DNA of 57,418 nucleotides, from NCBI GenBank assembly GCA_041685625.1, contig JAWLFJ010000010.1:1-57418 (forward strand). Reading direction: 5' to 3'. Under the pieces are notes generated by a model. The model saw only the letters and a program-made list of their open reading frames with translations. It ran no database searches and was not told the origin of the DNA. Origin of the DNA: Albimonas sp041685625. Lineage in GTDB: Bacteria; Pseudomonadota; Alphaproteobacteria; Rhodobacterales; Rhodobacteraceae. Within the stretch, counting starts at the first letter, position 1, and each line of letters begins with the position of its first letter. This document shows, one piece after another, positions 16,045 through 24,678 of the stretch. A program made the translations under genes and the position numbers.

Positions 16045-16077
16045 CTACATCGGCATAATCCGGGGATCGGCATAATG
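16045..16077 (-). repeat. RIT right terminal inverted repeat
   Basis: 33 bp, the inverted partner of 12735-12767 (one mismatch). It holds two direct copies of the ATCGGCATAAT motif. The mirrored subterminal copy is at about 15992-16002. The next base outside is already DUF3489 coding sequence. Confidence 0.88.
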
Positions 16078-16575
16078 GGGCTGCCAGCCGGTGGCGGCCA
16101 CGATCTCGTCGAGGGTGGCGCCGCCGTCGGCGCGGAGCATCGCGATCAGCGTGGCCTGCTTGGTGCCGGCGCGGATCGTCGGCGTCGGCGTCGGCGTCGG
16201 GTCGCCCGTCTCGATCGAGGGCGCTTCGGCCTCGTCGTCCGCCACGTCGCCGCCCGGCGTCTCGGGCTCCGGCGCGTCGTCGTCCTCCGGATCGAGCTCT
16301 CCGACCCCGCCGAGGATCTCGACGGCGGCGTCGGAGGCGACGAGGAGGACGGCGCGGCCGTCGTCGTCGCGGCGGAGGATCTCGTCGGGTCCGGGCTCGG
16401 CGTCGGCGATCCGCTCCTCGGCGAGGCCGCGGCCGAGGAGGCCGGCGATCACGTTGGAGGCGGCGCCGCCGCGGACGCCGGGGGCGGTGATGGGAAGGAC
16501 GCTGCGTCCGGGCCGGGCGCAGGCGGCGGCGAGGACGAGGGTCTGGGTCTCGGTGAGCTGGGTCTTGGCGGGCAT
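16078..16575 (-). pseudogene. DUF3489 gene, 5' fragment (split by RIT element)
   Basis: 166 codons from ATG 16575, preceded by GGAGG (MPAKTQLTETQTLVLAAACARPGRSVLPI). An in-frame ATG at 16605 is less likely. The product has an N-terminal helix-turn-helix-like segment and a long acidic, Pro/Glu-rich linker (residues about 80-130). The first half of DUF3489 follows (KQATLIAMLRADGGATLDEIVAATGWQPH). The RIT element joins directly after WQP. Intact DUF3489 proteins are probable DNA-binding proteins of phages and islands; the role is unknown. Confidence 0.85.
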
Positions 16576-16668
16576 CGTGGCCTCCGGGGTCCGGGTCCGC
16601 GGCATGCGGGCCCTCCTACGACCGCGAGCCCCGCGGGGCGCGGGGCGGCGGCGGAGGCGAAAGGCCCG

Positions 16669-16866
16669 TCAGGCGTCGGGGGCGCAGCTTGCCTCGGAGA
16701 AGGCGAAGTCGCAGATCTCGCGGAGGCGCTCGCGGACGTGGCCGAGGCTGCCAACGTCGGCCCAGGTCAGCTCGTCCGGGTGCGCGTCGAAGTGGTCCTC
16801 GCTGAGCGCCTTCAGGCGGGCGAGCATGCCGTCGATCTCGGCCTTGCGGGCGAGGGGCTCGCACAT
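16669..16866 (-). CDS. small conserved island protein, unknown function
   Basis: 65 aa from ATG 16866 (MCEPLARKAEIDGMLARLKALSEDHFDAHP), ending FAFSEASCAPDA. It is soluble, helical and acidic, with W-D-V-G-S-L-G-H in the middle. It lies upstream of and on the same strand as the DUF3489 gene, separated by 94 bp, which suggests a common transcript. I do not recognise a functional family. Confidence 0.6.
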   Translation of the reverse strand: MCEPLARKAEIDGMLARLKALSEDHFDAHPDELTWADVGSLGHVRERLREICDFAFSEASCAPDA

Positions 16867-17030
16867 CGCGGCGAGGAGGCGACATGCCCGGCTCCGTGAT
16901 GGCCTCGCGTCAGCCGCCCAGCGGCGAATCGGGCGTCTCGCGAAGTGGGTCCGTCTCCTGATCGTCCGCTGCGATCTCTCCCGATGGTCGCGATCGCAGC
17001 CGTGGGAGCGGCGGGACCGGCGAAGCTGGG

Positions 17031-19190
17031 TCACGCGGCCCGGCGACCGGTTTCGAGTTCGGTGCGGAAGAACGCGACGATCTCGGCCAGCTGGTCGGAC
17101 TGATGGCGCAGCGCTTCGGCGGCGCGCGCGCTCGCTTCGGCGAGGGCGGCGTTGCGCTGGGTCGTCTCGTCCATGTGCGACACCGCGGCGGTGATCTCCT
17201 GCATTCCGGTGGCCTGCTCGGCACTCGCGCGGGCGATGTCGTCGATCGTTTCGGACATCCGCGCGATGGCGGTCTCGAGACGGCCGAGCGCCTCGCCCGA
17301 GGCGTGCACGTGCCGCACGCCGTCGGCGACCTTTCCGGCCGAGGCGGCGATGAGCTCCTTGATGTCGCGCGCTGCGGCCGAGGAGCGTTGGGCGAGCGTG
17401 CGCACTTCGGAGGCGACCACGGCGAAGCCCTTGCCGGCGTCGCCCGCGCGGGCCGCCTCCACGGCGGCGTTGAGCGCCAGCAGATTGGTCTGGAACGCGA
17501 TCGAGTCGATCACCTGGGTGATGTCGCCGATGCGTCCGGAACTCTCCTCTATCTCCTTCATCGAGGTGACGGCGTCGGTCACCACGGACCGGCCGGTCTC
17601 GGCCTGCCGCCGGGCTTCGGCGGCCATCTCGCGCGCCGCGCCGGCGCTGTCGGCGTTCGACGAAATCGTCGCGCTGATCTCCTCGACGGTCGCGGAAGTC
17701 TCCTCCAGCGCGGTCGCCTGGGCTTCGGTGCGCGCGGAGAGGTCCCCGGCGCCGCCCGAGACTTCGGAGATGGAGCCGCGCATGCCGCGTTCGGCCGCGA
17801 GGATGTCGTTCGCGAAGCCTGCGATGCGGTCGATTGCCCCGTCGAGCCGGGCGGCGACCTCCGCGAAGCGGCCTTCGTGCCCGCCGCGGCTGCGGGCCGT
17901 GAGGTCGCCTTCGGCGAGCGCGGCGACCGGGGTCTCGATGTCGGCCAGGAAGTCGCCCACGACGTCGCTGATGCGGTTCACCTGCTCGGCGACGCGGCGC
18001 AGATCCGGCGCCGCGGCCACGGCCTCGACCCTCCCGCCGAATTCGCCGGAGGCGGCGGCCGTGGCGACCGCGTCGATCTCCTCGAGCACCTTGAGGTCGG
18101 CCGTCTTGTCGCGCCATTCGACGACCGTCCCGAGGCGCCGGCCGTCGTCGGCCGTGACCGGATTGACCGAAAGTCTCATGCGCAGCCTACCGAGACGGAT
18201 GTCGGCCAGATGCGCGTCGCTCATGGTCCGGACCAGATCCTCTTGATGCTTCGGCCGGCCATGGAAGACGTCGATTGAGGCGCCCCTGATCCGGGTGGGA
18301 TCGAATTGCGGCAGCGACCGCCGGATCTCGCCGACGTTGTGTTCGAAAAGACGGACGAGGGCGGGGCTGACGTACTCGATCCGGTTGGCGTCGTCGGCGA
18401 TCATCAGCAATGCGCCCGAGCAGTCGATCGCGCGCCGGGTCCGCGCCGCGATTTCGCCGGCCTCGTGAATCCGTCCGAGCGCCCGGGCGAGGGCGCCGAG
18501 TTCGTCGCGCCGGTTCAGGCCGGGCAGAGCGGTCGGCTCGCCCCGCATCAGCCGGCCCACGGCGCCCTCGAGCGCGCGCAGCGGACGGCCGAGCGCGAGG
18601 TTTAGCCACAACGCCAACGCCGCCGTCGCGAGCAGCACGAAGCCGGCGGCCGAAACCGCGGCGACGCGCGTGTCGGTCGCGATCGCCTCCGTGATCGCCG
18701 CCTGCGACCATTGCACGACGAGCGCCCCGACCGTCTCCTCGGCGGCCTTGCCGAAGCGGAGCGGCATCGCGATCAGCAGCCCCTCCTTCTGCGGCGCGTC
18801 CGCGGCGAGGGCTGCGGCGGCGAGCGCCGCGGCCTCGGGCGGCAGAGCCCCCTGCCTCGCGACGGCCGCCCCGGTCGCGTCGAAGGCGCCGGCGGCGACG
18901 AACTGCTCTCCGGCCGTCTGCGCCAGCCCGGCGAACTCGGCCTGCACGGCCTCGGTCCGCCCGAACTTCACCGCCCCGGACAAGCCTTCGGCTTCGAGTT
19001 CGGTGATCCGCTCGATCGAATGCGCGAACGTCTCCAGCACGATCTCGGCCTTGCTGCGCGAGGCGTGCCAGATCAGCCCGACGGCGAGCACGGCCGTCGT
19101 CGCCGCGACGACGAGAGCGATCCGCCGTCCGAGCTGCGCGGCGGGGCGGGCGTGGGACGGCGAAGCGTCTGTCGAGGGCATGGGCGTCAC
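17031..19190 (-). CDS. methyl-accepting chemotaxis protein with PAS domain
   Basis: 719 aa inner-membrane chemoreceptor. TM1 is about residues 24-42, followed by a periplasmic sensor of about 140 residues. TM2 is about 183-203 and leads into a HAMP domain with LGRPLRALEGAVGRLMRGE. A PAS-like segment (CSGALLMIADDANRIEYVSPALVRLF) and a second HAMP-like stretch (PVAALAEGDLTARS) follow. The MCP signalling hairpin carries the conserved tip IDSIAFQTNLLALNAAVEAARAGD. There is no C-terminal CheR/CheB pentapeptide. It signals to CheA/CheW, and the ligand is unknown. The gene just upstream encodes a secreted protein of sensor-like size, probably its periplasmic partner. Confidence 0.93.
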   Translation of the reverse strand: MTPMPSTDASPSHARPAAQLGRRIALVVAATTAVLAVGLIWHASRSKAEIVLETFAHSIERITELEAEGLSGAVKFGRTEAVQAEFAGLAQTAGEQFVAAGAFDATGAAVARQGALPPEAAALAAAALAADAPQKEGLLIAMPLRFGKAAEETVGALVVQWSQAAITEAIATDTRVAAVSAAGFVLLATAALALWLNLALGRPLRALEGAVGRLMRGEPTALPGLNRRDELGALARALGRIHEAGEIAARTRRAIDCSGALLMIADDANRIEYVSPALVRLFEHNVGEIRRSLPQFDPTRIRGASIDVFHGRPKHQEDLVRTMSDAHLADIRLGRLRMRLSVNPVTADDGRRLGTVVEWRDKTADLKVLEEIDAVATAAASGEFGGRVEAVAAAPDLRRVAEQVNRISDVVGDFLADIETPVAALAEGDLTARSRGGHEGRFAEVAARLDGAIDRIAGFANDILAAERGMRGSISEVSGGAGDLSARTEAQATALEETSATVEEISATISSNADSAGAAREMAAEARRQAETGRSVVTDAVTSMKEIEESSGRIGDITQVIDSIAFQTNLLALNAAVEAARAGDAGKGFAVVASEVRTLAQRSSAAARDIKELIAASAGKVADGVRHVHASGEALGRLETAIARMSETIDDIARASAEQATGMQEITAAVSHMDETTQRNAALAEASARAAEALRHQSDQLAEIVAFFRTELETGRRAA

Positions 19191-19245
19191 TCCGGAACGG
19201 GCGGATCGGATCGCCGGCGCGGCGGACCCGCGCCGACGGAGCGCG

Positions 19246-19827
19246 TCATTCGAGGAATTCGACGTTCACGCCGAAGGTGACCGCGCCGGCGACGCGGCCG
19301 GTTTCGGGATCGGCGACCGGCAGGGAGATCTGCGCCTGGTAGGTCTGCGTCGATTCGTCGAACTCGATGTCGGAGACGTGGACGCCGCCGCCGCCGTAGG
19401 TCTCGGTCCATTTGGCCTCGTCGCCCTGCCAGTAGTCCGAGGTGACGTCGGAGACGGCGACGTTCAGCCCTTGGCGGTCCATCAGGATGATCTCGGTCAG
19501 CAGGCCCTGCGAGGCGTCGCGCATCTCCTGCAGGCGGCGCGAGGCCGGCCCGGTCGTCACCGACTCGATCAGAGGCGCGGAGCTGGCGCCGACCTGGGCG
19601 CGCCAGTCGGCGTCAAGCGCCGCGATCTCGGCCGCGGAGCGGTCCGGGCCGGCGTTGCGCTCGCGCACCGCCTCGAGAAGGGCGGGTTCGGCCGCGAGGG
19701 CGGCGAGGCGCGCCTCGGCCAGGCGCCGCAGACGCGTGTCGTAGTCGTCCGCGACGGCGGGTGCGGCGGCGAGCCCGAGCGCGGCGGAAAGGGCCGCGAG
19801 GGCCGTGATGCGGCGATGTGCGGTCAT
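19246..19827 (-). CDS. periplasmic PDC/Cache-like sensor protein
   Basis: 193 aa from ATG 19827 (MTAHRRITALAALSAALGLAAAPAVADD). The start is chosen because it gives a clean Sec signal peptide with an AVA-D cleavage site near residue 26. The mature part has a helix, then LTEIILMDRQGLNVAVSDVTSDYWQGDEAKWTETY and a final strand with DPETGRVAGAVTFGVNVEFL. This is the layout of a single PDC/Cache sensor domain without membrane anchor or output. It lies 55 bp upstream of the chemoreceptor gene on the same strand and may bind ligand for it. Confidence 0.78.
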   Translation of the reverse strand: MTAHRRITALAALSAALGLAAAPAVADDYDTRLRRLAEARLAALAAEPALLEAVRERNAGPDRSAAEIAALDADWRAQVGASSAPLIESVTTGPASRRLQEMRDASQGLLTEIILMDRQGLNVAVSDVTSDYWQGDEAKWTETYGGGGVHVSDIEFDESTQTYQAQISLPVADPETGRVAGAVTFGVNVEFLE

Positions 19828-20062
19828 GGCGGTCGGTCTCCCGGAACTTCGATGCGCGGCGGACGGCGCGCGGGCTGCGCGCCTTGCGTTCCGGCGGTAT
19901 GCGGCCTCAGGCGTTGCCGAAACTTTACCTTGCGGCCGCTTCTGGTCGACGAATGCATGCAATCCGCGGTTTCCCGCCGCCTGGGCCGCGGCTATAACGC
20001 GCCCGGCGTCCGGGTCCGGGCCGCGGACCCGGGGTTGCAACATCGGGGCGAGGAGACGAGCG

Positions 20063-21064
20063 ATGGCCGTCAAGGTAGGGATCAACGGTTTCGGGCGGAT
20101 CGGACGCAACGTGCTTCGGTCGATCGTCGAGAGCGGGCGCACCGACGTCGAGGTGGTCGCGATCAACGATCTCGGTCCGGTCGAGACCAACGCGCATCTC
20201 TTGCGCTACGACAGCGTGCACGGACGCTTCCCGGCCGAGGTGACGGTCTCCGGCGACACGATCGACGTCGGCCGCGGCCCGATCAAGGTGACGGCCGAGC
20301 GGGACCCGAAGGCGCTGCCCTGGGGCGACGTCGACGTGGCGCTCGAGTGCACCGGCATCTTCACGACGCGCGACAAGGCCGCCGCGCATCTCGAGAACGG
20401 CTCCAAGCGCGTGCTGGTCTCCGCCCCCGCCTCGGGCGCGGACCGCACCGTCGTCTACGGCGTCAACCACGAGGCGCTGACCGCGGACGACGTCGTCGTC
20501 TCCAACGCCTCCTGCACCACCAACTGCCTGGCGCCCGTCGCCTCGGTCATGAACGCGGCGGTGGGCATCGAGCGCGGCTTCATGACCACGATCCATTCCT
20601 ACACCGGCGACCAGCCGACGCTCGACACCATGCACAAGGACCTCTACCGCGCCCGCGCCGCGGCGATGAGCATGATCCCGACCTCGACCGGCGCCGCCAA
20701 GGCCGTCGGCCTCGTTCTGCCCGAGCTCGACGGCCGGCTCGACGGCGTCGCGATCCGGGTGCCGACGCCGAACGTCTCGGTGATCGACTTCAAGTTCGTG
20801 GCGGCTCGGAAGACGACGGTGGAGGAGATCAACGCCGCGGTCCGCGAGGCGGCGGACGGCGCGCTGAAGGGCGTGCTGGGCTTGACCGAGGAACCCCTCG
20901 TCAGCATGGACTTCAACCACGATTCGCGTTCCAGCGTCTTTCACATGGACCAGACCAAGGTGATGGACGGCACGCTGGTGCGCGTGCTGAGCTGGTACGA
21001 CAACGAGTGGGGCTTCTCGAACCGCATGGCGGACACCGCGGTCGCCCTCGCCGCGACGCGCTGA
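20063..21064 (+). CDS. gap: glyceraldehyde-3-phosphate dehydrogenase, type I
   Basis: 333 aa from ATG 20063, just after GAGGAGACGAG. It has the NAD-binding motif INGFGRIGRNVLR and the active-site Cys151 in SNASCTTNCLAP. Phosphate- and substrate-binding residues lie in HSYTGDQPTLD and TGAAKAVGLVLPEL, and the C-terminal signature is SWYDNEWGFSNRM. The position-32-equivalent segment AINDLG fits NAD preference. It oxidises glyceraldehyde-3-phosphate in glycolysis, or runs in reverse in gluconeogenesis. pgk follows after 116 bp on the same strand, forming a gap-pgk operon. Confidence 0.97.
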   Translation: MAVKVGINGFGRIGRNVLRSIVESGRTDVEVVAINDLGPVETNAHLLRYDSVHGRFPAEVTVSGDTIDVGRGPIKVTAERDPKALPWGDVDVALECTGIFTTRDKAAAHLENGSKRVLVSAPASGADRTVVYGVNHEALTADDVVVSNASCTTNCLAPVASVMNAAVGIERGFMTTIHSYTGDQPTLDTMHKDLYRARAAAMSMIPTSTGAAKAVGLVLPELDGRLDGVAIRVPTPNVSVIDFKFVAARKTTVEEINAAVREAADGALKGVLGLTEEPLVSMDFNHDSRSSVFHMDQTKVMDGTLVRVLSWYDNEWGFSNRMADTAVALAATR

Positions 21065-21180
21065 AGGCCCGGGGCGCAGCCCTGCGATCGGCCGGCCGCC
21101 CCGCGCGCCGTCGCACGCCCTCGCCGCCCGGAGGCCGAGGCGGCGGCGCGGGCCGGCGCAAGCAAGGAGAGCGAAAGATC

Positions 21181-22383
21181 ATGAGCTGGCGGACCCTCGA
21201 CGATCTCGACCTCGACGGCCGCGTCGCGCTGATCCGGGTCGACCTGAACGTGCCCGTCGAGGACGGCCGCGTCACCGACATGACCCGGATCGAGGCCGTC
21301 GTGCCCACCGTCCGCGACGTCCTTGCCGCCGGCGGGCGGCCGGTGCTGCTGTCCCATTTCGGCCGGCCCAAGGGGCGGCGCGTGCCCGAGATGAGCCTTT
21401 CGGTGGTGCGCGAGCCCCTGGCCGAGGCGCTCGGGCACGCCGTCGCCTTCGCCGAGGACTGCGTCGGGGAGAAGGCCGAGGCCGCCGTGGACGCGCTGGA
21501 GCCGGACGAGGTCCTGCTGCTCGAGAACACGCGGTTCCATGCCGGCGAGGAGGCGAACGATGCGCAGTTCGCCCACGGCCTCGCGGCGCTCGGCGACGTC
21601 TACGTCAACGACGCCTTCTCGGCGGCGCACCGCGCCCACGCCTCGACCGAGGGGATCGCGCATCTGCTGCCCGCCGCCGCGGGCCGGCGGATGCAGGCCG
21701 AGCTCGAGGCCCTGAACCGGGCGCTCACCGACCCGGAGCGCCCGGTTGCCGCCGTCGTGGGCGGCGCCAAGGTGTCCACCAAGCTCGACCTGCTCTCCAA
21801 CCTGATCGAGCGGGTGGACGTGCTGATCGTCGGCGGCGGCATGGCCAACACCTTTCTCGCCGCGCAGGGCCGCGGCGTCGGCGCCTCGCTGCACGAGAAG
21901 GACCTCGCCGAGACCGCCCGCTCCGTCATGGCCAAGGCTCGCGCGACCGGCTGCGAGATCCTGCTCCCGGTCGACGCGGTGGTCGCGGAGAGCTTCGAGG
22001 CGCACGCCCCCTCGCGGATCGTGGACGTGGACCATGTCCCGCACGAGGCCATGATCCTCGACGCCGGTCCGAAATCGGTGGTGGAGATCGAGCGCCGTTT
22101 CGAAGCCGTGCGCACGCTGGTCTGGAACGGTCCGCTCGGCGCCTTCGAGCTCGAGCCCTTCGACGCGGCGACGAACGCCGCCGCCGCCAAGGCCGCCGCG
22201 CTGACCCGCGCGGGACGGCTGGTGAGCGTGGCCGGCGGCGGGGACACGGTCTCCGCGCTGAACCGGGCGGGCGCGGCCGACGATTTCACCTACGTCTCGG
22301 CGGCCGGGGGCGCCTTTCTCGAATGGCTCGAGGGCCGGACCCTGCCGGGGGTCGCGGCGCTGGAGCGGGCCAAGGGCGGCTGA
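21181..22383 (+). CDS. pgk: phosphoglycerate kinase
   Basis: 400 aa, full length. The signature RVALIRVDLNVPVEDGRV lies near the N-terminus. 3-phosphoglycerate-binding residues lie in LSHFGRPKGRR, and VVGGAKVSTKLDLLSNL begins the C-terminal nucleotide domain. The ATP-binding WNGPLGAFE and GGGDTVSAL follow. It converts 1,3-bisphosphoglycerate and ADP to 3-phosphoglycerate and ATP. The gene follows gap with GGAGAG just upstream of ATG. Its stop is 7 bp from that of the convergent oxidoreductase. Confidence 0.97.
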   Translation: MSWRTLDDLDLDGRVALIRVDLNVPVEDGRVTDMTRIEAVVPTVRDVLAAGGRPVLLSHFGRPKGRRVPEMSLSVVREPLAEALGHAVAFAEDCVGEKAEAAVDALEPDEVLLLENTRFHAGEEANDAQFAHGLAALGDVYVNDAFSAAHRAHASTEGIAHLLPAAAGRRMQAELEALNRALTDPERPVAAVVGGAKVSTKLDLLSNLIERVDVLIVGGGMANTFLAAQGRGVGASLHEKDLAETARSVMAKARATGCEILLPVDAVVAESFEAHAPSRIVDVDHVPHEAMILDAGPKSVVEIERRFEAVRTLVWNGPLGAFELEPFDAATNAAAAKAAALTRAGRLVSVAGGGDTVSALNRAGAADDFTYVSAAGGAFLEWLEGRTLPGVAALERAKGG

Positions 22384-22390
22384 GCCGCCC

Positions 22391-23068
22391 TCACCAGGCC
22401 AGCACCGGCGCCTCGCGCAGCATCTCCCGGTCCTCGGCGCGGCGCACCAGGAAGTCGGCCACGTCGGCGCGGGAGATCAGCCCGTTGCGCCACTCCGACG
22501 CGTCGCGCAGCACCTCGTAGCGCCCGCGCGCCTTGGCGTCGCGCAGGATCGTCGGGCGCACGATGGTCCAGTCGAGGCCGGAGCCGCGGATCAGCGCCTC
22601 CTGCCGGTCCTTGTCGGCGTAGGGCCGGCCGAGGGCCGCGCGATGCGCCGTCCGCTCCAGCAGGCTCATCGCGAGGCGGCTCTCGCCGGCGCCGTAGCCG
22701 GTGACGGCCACGAGTCTTCGGACGCCGGCCTCCCGCATCACGTCGATCAGGGCGCGCGTCGCCTCGGAGTGCAGCGTCACGCGGGGGCCGAACGGCCCGC
22801 GCGCCGTCCCGGGCGTGCCGAGCGCGTAGATCACCGCGTCCGCGCCGGCGACGGCCGGGCGCAGCGCATCGGGCGAGCGGGCGTCGCCCGCGTAACGCGT
22901 CAGCCGCGTATCCTCGATCTTCAGCGCCTCGGGACTTCGGGCGAAGGCCCGCACGGCGTGGCCGCGGGCGAGCGCGACCTCCACCGCCGCGGCGCCGATG
23001 CCGCGGCTGGCGCCGAGGATCAGGATGTCCGACGGCTGGTCGGGAAGGGTGTGGGCGGTGCTATCCAT
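22391..23068 (-). CDS. NAD(P)-binding (atypical SDR) oxidoreductase
   Basis: 225 aa. The N-terminal dinucleotide motif ILGASRGIGAAAVEVALARGHAV is followed by VRAFARSPEAL, where the basic residue suggests NADPH. Residues VIYALGTPG and RLVAVTGYGAGESR are typical of the NmrA/HSCARG-like, YwnB-type group of atypical SDRs, which lack the full YxxxK catalytic pair. It may be a redox sensor or a quinone/flavin reductase. It is convergent with pgk and divergent from fba, with no operon partner. Confidence 0.85.
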   Translation of the reverse strand: MDSTAHTLPDQPSDILILGASRGIGAAAVEVALARGHAVRAFARSPEALKIEDTRLTRYAGDARSPDALRPAVAGADAVIYALGTPGTARGPFGPRVTLHSEATRALIDVMREAGVRRLVAVTGYGAGESRLAMSLLERTAHRAALGRPYADKDRQEALIRGSGLDWTIVRPTILRDAKARGRYEVLRDASEWRNGLISRADVADFLVRRAEDREMLREAPVLAW

Positions 23069-23211
23069 GCCGCAACAATGGGTCTCCTCGCCGCGGGATC
23101 AAACCGCGCGGCGCAGACCGGGCGGGGCGGCGCTTGACCGCAGGGGGCGCCGAAGGCTACCGGAACGGCGTGTTTCCGCAGCCGCTTCCATGGTCTCCGA
23201 GGGGTGTCCCG

Positions 23212-24141
23212 ATGAAATCCACGCGCGTCGTCAAGCAGATCCTGGCCAACTACGAGGGCGAGACGCCCGGCGTGAAGGCCAACCTCGCCCGCATGCTGAT
23301 GACCGGCAAGCTCGGCGGCACCGGCAAGATGATCATCCTGCCCGTCGACCAGGGGTTCGAGCACGGGCCCGCGCGCAGTTTCGCGCCGAACCCGGCGGCC
23401 TACGATCCGCACTACCACTACCAGCTTGCCATCGACGCGGGCCTCAACGCCTACGCGGCGCCGCTCGGCATGCTGGAGGCGGGGGCCGACAGCTTCGCCG
23501 GCCAGATCCCGACGATCCTGAAGGCGAACTCCGCCAACTCGCTGATGAGCGACACCGCCGGCAAGGACCAGGCCGTCACCGCCTCCGTCGACGACGCGCT
23601 GCGCCTCGGCGCCTCGGCCATCGGCTTCACCATCTACCCCGGCTCCGACATGGCCCTCGAGATGTTCGAGGAGATCCGCGAGATCCGCGCCGAGGCCGCG
23701 GCGGTCGGCATCCCCACGGTGATCTGGTCCTATCCGCGGGGCGAGGCGCTGACCAAGCAGGGCGAGACGGCGATCGACATCGCCGCCTACGCCGCGCAGA
23801 TGGCCGCGCTGCTCGGCGCTCACGTCATCAAGATCAAGCTCTCCACCGACCATCTCGAGCTGAAGGAGGCCAAGGCGGTCTACGAGGAGCAGGGGATCGA
23901 CGTCTCGGATCAGGCCAGGCGGGTCGCGCACTGCATGCAGGCGGCCTTCGCCGGCCGTCGCATCGTGGTGTTCTCGGGCGGCGCCAAGAAGGGCGAGAGC
24001 TCGGTCTACGACGACGCCCGCGCGATCCGCGACGGCGGCGGCAACGGCTCCATCATCGGGCGCAACACCTTCCAGCGCCCGCGCGAGGAGGCGCTGGAGA
24101 TGCTGGCCAAGCTCGTCGAGATCTATCGCGGCAAGGCCTGA
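23212..24141 (+). CDS. class I fructose-bisphosphate aldolase (DhnA type)
   Basis: 309 aa. The bacterial/archaeal class I type is shown by MIILPVDQGFEHGP, the Schiff-base Lys in HVIKIKLSTDH and the phosphate loop VVFSGGAKKGES with GNGSIIGRNTFQRPREEAL. It cleaves fructose-1,6-bisphosphate to dihydroxyacetone phosphate and glyceraldehyde-3-phosphate, and works with gap and pgk just upstream. The start ATG follows GAGGGGTG. The last 19 bases overlap the stop region of the convergent lasso B2 gene, so the two transcripts are complementary at their ends. Confidence 0.93.
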   Translation: MKSTRVVKQILANYEGETPGVKANLARMLMTGKLGGTGKMIILPVDQGFEHGPARSFAPNPAAYDPHYHYQLAIDAGLNAYAAPLGMLEAGADSFAGQIPTILKANSANSLMSDTAGKDQAVTASVDDALRLGASAIGFTIYPGSDMALEMFEEIREIRAEAAAVGIPTVIWSYPRGEALTKQGETAIDIAAYAAQMAALLGAHVIKIKLSTDHLELKEAKAVYEEQGIDVSDQARRVAHCMQAAFAGRRIVVFSGGAKKGESSVYDDARAIRDGGGNGSIIGRNTFQRPREEALEMLAKLVEIYRGKA

Positions 24142-24626
24142 CCCGGAGGTCGCTCCGGCGCCGGGTCCGGCCCTGCGGCGTCGGGGGACGGGTCCTGCCT
24201 TGGGACGGGCGGTGCGAAAGGCGCGATCTTCGGGTCGAGCCGCCCGCCCGTCACCACTTCGCCGTCGCTGAGCAGCCAGGCGTGGGCGGCCACCGCGTCG
24301 TCCTCGCGCCACGCACCGAGGCGCAGCTCGCTGTGCGCACCGAGCGCGTCGAGCCACAGCCGCGCTGCGAGCGCCTGCACGAGGCAGTCGGAACGCCACG
24401 GCATCCGGCGGGAAAGGCCGGCCAGCGCCCGCCCGATCTCCCGACGACGCCCGGTCGGCAGGGGATCCGTCGCGGCGGAGGCGGCCTGCAGGCGGGCGAG
24501 GAGGTCCGTCGTCCCGAGCGACCGATGCAGCCACGCGGCGCGGACCAGGTATGCGAAAGCGACGGCCACCGTCCCTGGCCGTCGCAGAACGAAGATCGGA
24601 AGCGGGTCTCGGGGGGCTGCCGTCAC
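24123..24626 (-). CDS. lasso peptide leader protease B2 (McjB C-terminal/transglutaminase-like)
   Basis: 167 aa. The middle of the protein matches the B2 protease fold: WRSDCLVQALAARLWLDALG gives the catalytic Cys81, AAHAWLL gives His115, and the acidic partner is probably Asp131 in RLDP. The N-terminal half is helical and the last 35 residues are a Pro/Asp-rich tail. B2 removes the leader from the precursor bound by the B1 recognition protein. The gene is downstream of and co-directional with the precursor gene (52 bp apart), and the B1-like and cyclase genes lie in the same locus. A split B1/B2 arrangement is usual in proteobacterial lasso clusters. Confidence 0.88.
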   Translation of the reverse strand: MTAAPRDPLPIFVLRRPGTVAVAFAYLVRAAWLHRSLGTTDLLARLQAASAATDPLPTGRRREIGRALAGLSRRMPWRSDCLVQALAARLWLDALGAHSELRLGAWREDDAVAAHAWLLSDGEVVTGGRLDPKIAPFAPPVPRQDPSPDAAGPDPAPERPPGQALPR

Positions 24627-24678
24627 GCTGCGGCCGCGCTCCTCCGGCTCGGGCCAAACGCGCGATACAGGCGTCGGA

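Larger units (their letters stand above)
12735..16077 (-). mobile_element. RIT element (recombinase in trio), complete
   Basis: A 3,343-bp unit of three overlapping tyrosine-recombinase genes is bounded by 33-bp inverted repeats with one mismatch. Further imperfect symmetry reaches about 86 bp inward. This is the known RIT architecture. It interrupts a DUF3489 gene between the codons for WQP and HTVRG, which proves insertion. All three recombinases keep their catalytic residues and both ends are present, so it may still be active. Confidence 0.93.
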
